Source: Pseudopyrenochaeta lycopersici (lineage: Eukaryota; Ascomycota; Dothideomycetes; Pleosporales; Pseudopyrenochaetaceae). From it: a stretch of 64,000 bases of DNA. The DNA is taken from the NCBI GenBank assembly GCA_003313425.1, contig NHZP01000041.1, positions 310,001-374,000 of the forward strand, read 5' to 3'. Both the position numbers and the translations under genes were made by a program. Below, piece by piece: positions 50,044 to 59,202 of this stretch; the stretch's first letter is position 1; every line of letters starts with the position of its first letter. A model generated the notes under the pieces. It was given only the letters and a program-made list of their open reading frames with translations, ran no database searches and was not told the DNA's origin.

Positions 50044-50952
50044 ATGTCAACTCCTACCCCGTCTCTGCCTTTAGGCTTCGTATCCGACAAAAGGGCTGTA
50101 GTCCTTGTTGACGTCTACAATGAATTCCTTCACCCCGAAGGCAAAATCAACAGCTTCGTCAGCGAATCGATGGCAGCGTCCAATACCATACAGCACCTGA
50201 GGGACCTTGTCGATGCGGCCCGCAAATTCCGTGTACCTATTTACTATGCATTGCATCAGAACTGGCGTGCGGGAAATTATGATGGATGGAAACACATGAA
50301 CGTTACCACGACAGGATTGAGTGAATCTAGAGCCCTGGAGGAAGGAAGCTGGGGAGCAGAGATCTTCCCAGGCCTCGAGCCGGACGTTTTGGGCAATAAA
50401 GATGTGGTGGTCAGCAAGCACTGGAATAGCAGGTGAGTGCGACATGCTGATCTTCGATGGGAAAAGCGGTAGGCGGACCGGATACATTGTGCCCGACGCC
50501 GAATGTTCGTGGTTTCTGCGCTAACACGAGGAACTCGTTTTTTAGTGGATTCGCCAACACTGATCTAGACTATCAGTTACACCAGCGCGAAATTACTCAT
50601 CTGGTCATGGCAGGGATGATCGCCAACACGTGTCTTGAGTCTACCGCACGATATGCACGTGAGCTGTGAGTTCTTCTCTTAACTGACAAGACTTAAGTTG
50701 AATAACCAAGGTGCTGACTTTGCTTACACTAGTGGATACCATGTCACTTTGTTGTAAGTCTAGCAACTCCTATAAAGCTACTTATTTCGTATTAATTCCT
50801 AACTTCATTATAGGACTGATGCAACAGCCGGTTTTTCTACTGCCCACAAGGATGCTGCAACGAATCTAATTTGGCCTATTATAGCAGACCAAGTAAAGAC
50901 AGTAAATGAATGGACAGCAACACTCGAGGAAGGAGCATATAAATCCAAGTAA
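50044..50952 (+). CDS. Isochorismatase-like cysteine hydrolase
   Basis: Four exons: 50044-50432, 50546-50665, 50733-50753, 50814-50952; introns 113, 67 and 60 bp, all GT-AG and in phase, giving 222 aa. The third exon is only 21 bp. The Asp of the catalytic triad is in VVLVDVYNEFL, the Lys in VVVSKHWNSSGF (joined by splicing), and the nucleophilic Cys in AGMIANTCLESTARYA. The end reads TLLTDATAGFSTAHKDAA. The fold covers isochorismatases, nicotinamidases and related amidases, and the substrate cannot be read from sequence. There is no signal peptide, so it is probably cytosolic. An in-frame ATG at 50014 is an alternative start. The gene is intact although hAT termini lie on both sides. Confidence 0.85.
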
Positions 50953-51435
50953 AACGTGGTGCTATAGGGCTGTTTTAATAAGAAGCAAACTTTATAATTA
51001 AGACGTGTAGAGACTGTTAGCCTTATTTCTCGTACAAGGAACAACAGCTTACATCGCCTTTCGCGCAGCGCAGCACTATCACTTCAACCTGCTACTATAG
51101 TGTGTGCTTTAGTAGATACTCTTTCTAAGGCGCATAGAATTACCTGTCTTTAGAATCGTACTTCTTGTGCTACAGCTAGTCGCCTGTCCCTTCGCATAGC
51201 AAGCCGCTGGTCTCGCGTTAAGTAGCTATTAGGGAAGAGCGCTGCATAAACATAGCAAGAAAGAGCAGTATGCTTAAGTAATGCGTAATGCCGCGAAGCG
51301 TTGTCTACCTATGTAGACACAAGCTAAATGTATATTTGTCAGATGAAATGCTGAAATGCGCTTTGCAGAATTAATGATTGCGATGAATCGATTGTGTGTT
51401 GATCATGATTGTCTTCATTTTTGAGTTCTGTCTCC
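50953..51435. other. Intergenic, no gene recognised
   Basis: Between the hydrolase gene and the acetate-transporter fragment. Only short frames are present and no repeat terminus was identified. Confidence 0.45.
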
Positions 51436-51825
51436 TGCTTTCTTCTATGTCTCCTCTGCTTCCGGAGGTTCCGTCGATTACCAATAGTTATCGGTCCTAC
51501 TATTTATCGCTCTTTCCTTGTATTTGACAATCTGACAGGAGCGCACTTCCTCTCCTATGCAACGACATTCATACCCTACTATAATGCCATTGGCTTCTTC
51601 AACCCGGATGGGAGTAGCTTGGGTAGTCCGGGGACAGAAAATCAGACTCCCATGTTTATGGCTAGTTATGGTAAGTGTGATGACTCCCTGCGATCGATTA
51701 AAGTGAGGGTACTGATCACCATCTGTCACAGCGTTCTATCCAGCTGTGATGTGTATACTCTCCTTTATCTTCTTACTCAGCTCCTTTCGGACGAATGGCG
51801 TCTTCGTGGTTATCCTGCTCTTCGT
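51436..51825 (+). pseudogene. GPR1/FUN34/YaaH acetate-transporter fragment
   Basis: After a possible intron end at 51529 (CTGACAG) the frame reads GAHFLSYATTFIPYYNAIGF then ENQTPMFMASYG. A probable intron (about 51671-51731, GTAAGT to CACAG) leads to FYPAVMCILSFIFLLSSF, RTNGVFVVILLFV, where a hAT terminus begins at 51826. The alternating hydrophobic helices and the WLSYATTFIP-like block fit the GPR1/FUN34/YaaH family of acetate and ammonia transporters in the plasma membrane. Both the first helices and the C-terminus are missing, and the remainder is not on the other side of the hAT. Confidence 0.65.
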
Positions 51826-51959
51826 CAGTGATGCATTGAACCGGACTGATCCTGAAGCAGAGCCTGCTTCAGGATGATTCATTGAATCAGGGATCGGATT
51901 CAGTTTGATTCACTAATTTGAAGCGGTGATGTACGATGTACGGTATAGCAGTAGTATTA

Positions 51960-54222
51960 TTACTTGTTACCTTCTAATTTAGCCTCTAGTCACGCAAGCT
52001 CCTGTTCCGTAGACTCTATAGCCCTCTGAACCGCCTCATCTGTCAGAAAAGTCTCATAAGAAAGCCCACTCGTGATCCAATGCTTCAAGCACTCCAGCAT
52101 CTCTAGCGTCTTGATTGAAAGCCTCGTTCAATCCCATGAGATCGTACGCCGAGAACTACTAAATACACGCTCCACCTCTGCGGACATCGCGGGTATAGAG
52201 AATATTGTGATGGCCATCAAACTGAGTTCAGGATACGTCTTCTGCTGTGTTGGCCCAAGCCAGTATTCAAGAGGAGACTGTTCACCAATAGAATAAGGAC
52301 TAGCCTGTAGAATTAATTAGCTTAACTATATGAAGATTCAGCAAACATACTATGATAAAACGCTCAAAGTCATCACCTATTGTACTACCAACACCTATAT
52401 TTAAATACCTCTCGCGCTTCCATCGCTCGTATGGCGTTTCTAGCGTATCTTGAGTAGAGCGCTGTTCTATAGCTGGCTTGAAGTGATCTTTCCATAATTT
52501 TCTAAGCTCCCGAACTGCCCTATTGATGTCGGTTTTCTCCCACGAATCTTAGTTCTGGAGACAAGCTTTACGAAGTGAAGGATGCAGAAGAATTGCGGCA
52601 GCATAAGCTGGAGACTCTTCTGTCATTTTGTAGTACTCTCCAAACTTGAACCAACTAGTCACAAGGCGGTTCTCCATTGCGAGATCTTTGCGGTCTTTGT
52701 ATAGAGCAGATTGGGAAGTAAAATGGAGGTGTAGGAAGTCCATTGCTGACAGAGCCTGATCAAGGCTTGAAATATCGAATTGCGTGCCCTGTGTAATCTC
52801 CCAGAACGGGAGAAGGAAGTCGTGAAGTTCTATCAGTTCTTGCCAATCATTTGGATCTAAATAATCCTCTTTAATTCCATCCTCCAACCAGTGGTCTTGT
52901 ACAAAGTTATTCATCTCTTTACGGAGCTTAAGCGCTACGTGTATCATCAACCACCATGAATTCCACCTTGTCTCGTTGTCTCTGGGTATCATACGGCCAG
53001 TAAGCCGAATCCAGGCCTGGTAGAGTCTTGTAGAAGAGTGTATCCAGATCACAAGGTTGTGTAACTTTCCAAGTGGGCCAAGCTTTCTCCATTCAGCAGC
53101 TGTTTGTAGTCTCTCCCTGCTGCCCTTCCGCTCTTGCTTTGAAAGCTCGCCGATCTGCCGGATAGCTTCTTCTGTGGCTTCTTTGTCTTTTCCAAACAAG
53201 AATGCTTGTACGACGAGGTTGATGATGTGGCCGTTACACCGAATTCGACACCGTGTAGGATTAAGGCGTGAGATAGAGCGTGCGACCGCTCGTAGCATTG
53301 TATCATTTGCACCATGGTTATCAAGAGTAAAGAAGCCAATCTTGTCTACAAGATTATACTCATTGATAACTTGTAGAACGTGTTCAGCTTGAGCTTCACC
53401 ACTGTGAGTCCCAGGCAGTTCTCTGAGAGCTAAAAGCGCCTTTTCAACCTTTTTTGAGGACTTGTCTATGAAGTGAGCTACAACTCCTAGCACGCCAGTC
53501 TTTCCTGGAGAACTCCACATATCAATAGAGAAGTGTATCTAGGTAAGTGATTCTTGAAGCCGTGTCTTGATTTGGTCTTTGTGCATAAAGAAGCTTGACT
53601 TGAGGAGGTCTGGAACTTTATTGCGGCTTGCTTTAACTACGTTCGCGGCTACGTAGTTGACGGAAGCAATGAGCGCGTAAAACTCTGGCCATTCGACTAT
53701 GCTAAGCGGTAGTGAGTGCTTACTAATAAGCTGTACCAGGGCCTCTAGAAACGCGGGCTTGTTGATTGTGTTACTAAGGTATTTCTCCTCTGTAAGATCA
53801 CGACCTTCTTGCTTCGCCTTCTGGCGGTCAAAGAACCCAGGTAAGCCCGATATTGCCCTCTCTATTGCTCTTCTTTTAGCTGGTGGTTGAGCATCGTCAA
53901 TCCGTATATTATGTGAACAAAGGTGCGTTCGTATACGGTATGAAGCGGCACCCTTCCACTTACAAATCGAGCAATAGAACCATCGATGGCCATGCTTATC
54001 CCTGGGCTCCTCTCCCTCCTTTGGTTCACGAGCTGCGGCCCAGATATCTGTCAAAACAACCCCACGAGTACGTTTCCTGGTCCGGCTACTGTTCACCTCG
54101 CTATTGGCCTCTGGAGGGTCGTTTTCCACGGCAGCAAGAGCAGTAGAAGGGGCGTCGCTCTCGTCATCGCTAGAAAGGTCATAAACAGGCGCTTCAGCTG
54201 CTAGAGGGCTCTGAGAAGGCAT
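51960..54222 (-). pseudogene. hAT E transposase with few stops
   Basis: Reads from MPSQSPLAAEAPVYDLSSDD through a BED finger (WFYCSICKWKGAA, then RTHLCSHNI), catalytic blocks IHFSIDMWSSPGKTGVLGV, GFFTLDNHGANDTM, RCRIRCNGHIINLVVQ and DNETRWNSWWLM. An intron of 46 bp (52305-52350, GTATGT to CTACAG) leads to the hATC domain (PLEYWLGPTQQKTYPELSLM, IPAMSAEVERVFSSSRRTIS). Stops occur after LT (TAG in place of CAG, 53536), after CLQN (TAA) and after ISWD (TGA in place of CGA), with a further TGA near the end. The lesions are C-to-T type. Two to four point changes separate it from an open frame. Confidence 0.8.
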
Positions 54223-54376
54223 GTTATAACGATATTAAGATCGCAGCGTGTATGTGGAACTTTGAAGGGCACTTATAAACGATAATTTAATTAAGGGTGG
54301 GTCAAAAGAACTAAAAGTACTTAAATGTAGGAGGGAGCCAGCGTTTATAAGTAATACAAAACTGTCTAAAACTACA

Positions 54377-54595
54377 TGTCGCAGGCCAGATCCACCTGGT
54401 GGAAGCTCATTGGCTCAGAAATCAATCATCACATGATAGCTGTCGCGAGGGACATAAAAGCACCTCTCCTCACTATAGCACAAAAAAAGGATCTCACATC
54501 TACATACATACAATACACACACAGTTACAATGCATTCTCCTCACTTTCTTCACCCATTTTCACTGTTCGTTTTAACACACACCTCCAGTGCGACA
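54377..54595. repeat. Solo LTR, TGTCGCA family, copy 4 (219 bp)
   Basis: Starts TGTCGCAGGCCAG and ends CCAGTGCGACA; flanks CTACA (54372-54376) and CTATA (54596-54600) differ at one C/T position, consistent with a mutated 5-bp duplication. Its orientation is opposite to copies 1 and 3. The interior differs from the shorter copies. Confidence 0.7.
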
Positions 54596-54681
54596 CTATA
54601 CAACCCATTGGTTGCGGCGTTGTTTCGTCTAAGAGTAATCTTGGCACAGGGATTGGCTGTACCTGTCCGACGTGGAACCTA

Positions 54682-54921
54682 CGAAGGAGCTCGTATTTTT
54701 TAAGCACTGGCCCCCCCCCCCCCAACCTATTACGCGCAACCCACCAGAACAACAACAGATTATAAGCAAGTACTCCAAAACCTGCAATATAGAGTCTTAA
54801 GATAGTGCTTAATAGGGTTAAATAATCTTTTATTTTAAAATATACTATAGCTATTTTGTTGAGGTTGCTGCAAGTTGACTTAAATTTTAGCCACAAAACT
54901 CCAAAAATACGAGCTCCTTCG
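54682..54921. mobile_element. 240-bp MITE with TA target site and poly-C tract
   Basis: Perfect 19-bp inverted ends CGAAGGAGCTCGTATTTTT, flanked by TA (54680-54681 and 54922-54923). The AT-rich interior begins with a run of about 14 C near 54711. It fits a Tc1/mariner-type MITE. Confidence 0.75.
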
Positions 54922-55128
54922 TACTAAGCTCAGCGCAGAACCTATCACGGTCCATCTATATGTATTGAACCAACTGATTCTGGCGCAGGCCCTGATTCAT
55001 TGAATCTGAAGCGGGACTGCGATTCAGATTCATTGAATCAGCGTTGAAGCGGCCCGGATTCAATGCATCACTGCCCATATTGATTCTAGCAATACAATAC
55101 AATACAATCCAATACAGCCAAAATATTG

Positions 55129-55307
55129 TGTCGCAGGCCAAGGTGTCATCCCAGGGAGCCTGAGGAAGAAACTGCATTAGTAATCTTGCCATATAATCTA
55201 AGACGTGCGGGGTCAGGTTCACAAGACACAATACACACACAATACAACTTTTCTGCTCATCATGAATTCTTCCTGATGCATCATCATAAGCACATCCAAG
55301 TGCGACA
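55129..55307. repeat. Solo LTR, TGTCGCA family, copy 2 (179 bp)
   Basis: Starts TGTCGCAGGCC and ends AAGTGCGACA with a perfect 5-bp duplication TATTG (55124-55128 and 55308-55312). It is inverted relative to copy 1, with which it shares GAAACTGCATTAGTAATCTT in complement. Confidence 0.83.
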
Positions 55308-55334
55308 TATTGCAATACAGTATTGTTGGCAACG

Positions 55335-55720
55335 CTGCATGGCTCTGCAAGGCGACGCTAGCACTGGTAATTTTGTAGGAGTTGGCTACGTCTTACCTAC
55401 GCTTGAATGTATCCTCAGTCGTCTTGAGGATGCTAAGGTTGAGTACGCTGGTCGCGATATGAGGATACACGCATTGCTCGAACATGGATGGGCGAAGGCA
55501 GATGAGTACTATTGTCTTATGGATCGCTCACCAGCACTGGTAGCCGCCATTGTACTCGACCCACACCGCAAGTGGCACTTTATTAACCGGCAATGGAAGC
55601 AGCAAGCAGGTAGAGCTTGGCTAAAGACTACGAAGCAATCAGTAAGAGATCTGTGACAGCGTGAGTACAAAGACTTGCCATGTGAACTTGAAGCCACATC
55701 AACAAGATTACTATAAAGCT
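55335..55720 (+). pseudogene. hAT transposase mid-fragment
   Basis: The frame reads ALQGDASTGNFVGVGYVLPT, LECILSRLEDAKVEYAGR, WAKADEYYCLMDRSPALVAA and IVLDPHRKWHFINRQWKQ, the region between the catalytic core and hATC of hAT proteins. After a stop (TGA, at a probable Trp or Arg) it continues QREYKDLPCELEATS. No BED, core or hATC blocks are attached. Confidence 0.6.
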
Positions 55721-55724
55721 CATG

Positions 55725-56019
55725 ATCTTCGGGAGCGTCCGCCTCGTTATAGTCAACATCTTTTAAGAAGTCAAACTGGCTCTCGTACTTGCGGAGGCTA
55801 TATTCAAAAGTTTTAATAACCTCGTAAAGAGCACCAGAACGCCCACATTTTCCTTGTCCTTCGAGCCTCTTTGAGGCAACCTTGAGTGGCTGTAATATCC
55901 GAATATAGTCTATAATAACCTGCCAATCCTAGGCGGTCAATCCTTCGGTCCTCATCCAATCAGGTACGTCAACCAGCGCGGCGTTTGGGTTGCGGGCGAA
56001 CCGAGTAGCCATTTCCATC
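55725..56019 (-). pseudogene. hAT transposase fragment, opposite strand
   Basis: The minus strand reads MEMATRFARNPNAALVDVPD then WMRTEGLTA, stop, DWQVIIDYIRILQPLKVA, SKRLEGQGKCGRSGALYEVI and KTFEYSLRKYESQFDF, a hAT linker region. The stop is TAG. It is bordered on its 5' side by the solo LTR at 56020, with no duplication of the target, suggesting that the upstream half was deleted. Confidence 0.55.
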
Positions 56020-56183
56020 TGTCGCACTGAACGTGCTAAAACGATGAAAGTTGAGATAATTATGATAAGCAGCAGCGTTGTATTGATTAATGTTGTGTCT
56101 GAAGTGTGGGGTACTCCAACCCGCAGATTTACATGCAGCATCACAGCTGGATTACTAATACAGATGTTTCCTGGCCTGCGACA
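56020..56183. repeat. TGTCGCA-family LTR, copy 3 (164 bp)
   Basis: Starts TGTCGCACTGAACGTGC and ends TGGCCTGCGACA, same orientation as copy 1. Flanks CCATC and TTAAG do not match, so one side has been lost after insertion. Confidence 0.72.
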
Positions 56184-56194
56184 TTAAGCTATTA

Positions 56195-56436
56195 TGTTGT
56201 TCAGCGTGCAAGGGGTGAAAACGTGCAAGGGGTGCACGGACACGGTAGAGCGTCAGCTTCAAGTTTAGTTTAATCCTATGATCAGGTTGCTTCTTATAAT
56301 AAGCACCATAGAGGTGACTGCCTAGAAAGCCGTTAGTGGTGCTAGGCAGATAGAGGAGCTCCTACAACTATAAAGTAGTTGTAGATCTCATAGAAAGAAA
56401 ATCGTCACACTCGTTCTTAGTTTAGAGCTTCAACTA
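56195..56436 (+). repeat. Possible LTR remnant ending GAGCTTCAACT
   Basis: TGTTGTTCAGCG at 56195 and GAGCTTCAACT near 56435 could be the ends of an LTR; the last 35 bp resemble the 3' end of the 124-bp insertion at 39855. AGTTTTGGTGGAGCAC follows and could be a tRNA-type primer site. Borders are uncertain. Confidence 0.35.
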
Positions 56437-56720
56437 GTTTTGGTGGAGCACAGACTCGTGGTGCAGGGTTTTTGGTCGGCTTTCAAGTTCTCCCGATTAA
56501 CATGAATCGGGGGGTTGTTCAACCGAAACCATGGCAAAAATTTCCAAATCCCATCGACTTTGAATTTGAACTCTAATCAACACCCCTAAATCACGCATAA
56601 TTTAATTTCAATATGTTATACCCCATAAATCTCGGCTGAATTGAGCCGCATCAACAAGGCAGTATTGACCGAAAAGTTGTTGGTAATCCAACCTATTTTG
56701 TTAGTGGAGAAGTGTAAGGG

Positions 56721-56975
56721 TGTCAGATAAAATGCGTTATCTGGCGCGATCGGATTATAATTGAACGAGATAATCGAGTGGGTAGTCAAAAAAATTGATT
56801 ATTGTTGTGTCTGTCTTTTTTGTTCCTTGCTATTTTGTCCTTTTTATCTAGTGTGTGTGTGTGTGCCAAGTGGTTACACCCGAGCTTTGTACTACAACAC
56901 AGTATCGCGTACCCTCGCTGCTGTGCTGTAGATCTAACAGCATACTCTTTCAGGGCACGCACCTTGTATCTGACA
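56721..56975. repeat. TGTCAGAT-family LTR at the 3' end of the regulator gene (255 bp)
   Basis: Starts TGTCAGATAAAATG and ends GTATCTGACA, and shares a 60-bp block with the solo LTR at 14768. Flanks AAGGG and AATCT do not match. Its right end falls inside the last exon of the Zn2Cys6 gene, so that protein's final 14 codons come from the LTR. Confidence 0.65.
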
Positions 56976-59202
56976 AATCTCCTGTTCCTCCCACTGCCAC
57001 TGCTCGGCTAACCGCCGTACCCAGTAGTCAGTGGCCCAGCCGATATCTGACTCGACGTCTCGAAGAAGGTTGAGGATCACCTGGCGTTCGCGAGGATCAC
57101 TGAGGCACTGCCCAGCGGTGAACAAGGGCTGGACCGAGTGAATGCGGACTGCTTCGTCCAAACGAGCAAGTGAAATTCCAACGATTTCGCGGCTGTGTTT
57201 TTGGCAAGCAGCGAGACCTGACTGGTATGAATTAAGGCGTGCACACACTGTGCTGCGTCCCTGAGTAGATTCGTGGGGCTTGTTCATGCACAAGAGGACC
57301 TGGCTCATATGATAGGATTGCATGGTCGATGCGCACATCGGGATGCTGTACCAAACTTCAGTAAACATCGACTCGTTGTCACCCTTCTGGATATGGCCTG
57401 GCGTATGTGAAGGATTCACCCTAGCGGAGGGCTGGAAGGTCACCGGCAAGCGATCATGCCAAAGCTGGAACTGCTTCTGCAGATTGCACCAGTGGTCCAG
57501 AAGCGTTCTCTGAGGAACGCCAGCCCAGGTGATCCCCGTGTTGTCGGAAATTTCATTTCCCGCTGCCATGAAGTTGACTAGTTTAGCCATGAGCCAGACC
57601 AAAGCATTGCAGAGGAGGTCTTCTTTCATCATGAGCTCGCCTTCTGGGTAGCCACCCTCAGTTGTGTTGCTGGGGACAATGAATCCCTGATCATTGATAA
57701 GAAGTCCGGCTTCTTTCCATAGCCAAATGCTTTCCGTATCGAGTCGGGTCCGGGTCTTGTTTATGACTAGTATACTGCATTAGCAGGGCATCCAGGGGCT
57801 CATACTGAGGATACTTACGTGCTGCAAGCATATCTTGCCGGGCAATGTTCCAAAACATGGCTCGTCGGGCCTTAGAAATGAAGTAGAAGCTAGTCGAAGA
57901 CATGATCGAGCTTGGGGTCGGCATTTGTAAGGGCATCACACGCTCTTGTGCAAGGACAAGGAGTGATTTGGCTCCGTTCAGGTGGTGGACCCACTCTGAG
58001 ACGGAAGTGTCTAAGAACTCATACACGCAAAGTATGGCTGAAGCTGCCAACAACTCATCAGTACTAGACACGAAGGACGTATTGCTTGAAGTTTTACGCC
58101 TCTTGGACGCAGGAACATTGTGTCCATATGCTGAGTCGCCATTGCATTGTCTGGGTTCGCAGTCCGAGTCGTCGGGAATGCTGATCGCGTGCGCCTTTAA
58201 GGCCTGCAGCAGCAGTGACACAGCAGTGTCATAGAATACTGTAGCTTTGTGTTTCCAGTTGACTAGTGACGCACCAGGGTACAGCTCCGACTGAGCTTGA
58301 CGCGTTACACTACCTCCCATGGCCGGCTTGCGTCCTTGAACACGTGCAAAGGCCTTGGCAGCGCAAGCAACTGCCGCATATTTTAGTAATGGATTCTCGC
58401 GCGCTTTGACGGGAATGTGAGAAGCGAAGTATGTGCCCAGGTCAAACAGATCCATCCAGTACCCAGGACCTTCTGCGAACCACCTTAAGAGATAAGGGAT
58501 CTCGTAACCCTTCTCCGTGAATAAGTCTCCCTCTGAGCGAGGCGGCGATCTTCGCGAGCTTGTGATTGAACTTGCCCGAGGCATGTAGTCTAAAGAGGAC
58601 TCAAACGGTAAAGTAACGCGTAGGTTAATAGGTGACGGTGTTGAAGATGCTACGTGGTCAATGGCGGGATAGATGCGGCGATTGCAGAGCGCGGCGGGCG
58701 GTGAAATAGATGTTCTCACTGCAGACGCTGGAGGGGATTGCATGAGTGGCGGTAGGGCTTGGAGCTCAGGTGTATAGCACGTGTGAAGGCTAGTAGAAGC
58801 GAGATCTGGTCGCATGCTTGATAGTGTGCTTATGACCGAGAGGTAGCTGCTATGTGTACGCCATGAGGCAAGTGGGCGAGACTCAAATGGTGGTGGAGAA
58901 TCCATAGATATAGCCGACATGTTGTCGAAATCTGGTGTGCCAGGGTCAAGGCCAGGGTTTGTGATGTTGATAAATATTACTAAAGGGTGGGCGTTAGGGA
59001 AATTACGATAGTTGGCGGGAGCAAGGAGTTACCATTCCTTGGAATGCCCATCCATATGGTATCATTTTTGAATGTGTTCTTGTAAGCATAGAAGCCCTTG
59101 AGCGAGGTCTCGTCTCCCGAGTCGTTGCCGTTCATGGATGCATTGTGCTGGTGTCGAAAAACAATGCCCAAGCTGGGAACGCAATCCGGGAGGCCTTTGT
59201 GC

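Larger units (their letters stand above)
51826..55073 (-). mobile_element. hAT element E with nested LTR and MITE (3248 bp)
   Basis: Inverted ends share CAGTGATGCATTGAA (left at 51826, right reversed from 55073), followed at both ends by TTGAATC/GAAGCGG-type subterminal repeats. Flanks CTCTTCGT and CCCATATT do not form a duplication. A solo LTR (54377-54595) and a MITE (54682-54921) have inserted upstream of its transposase start. Confidence 0.75.
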
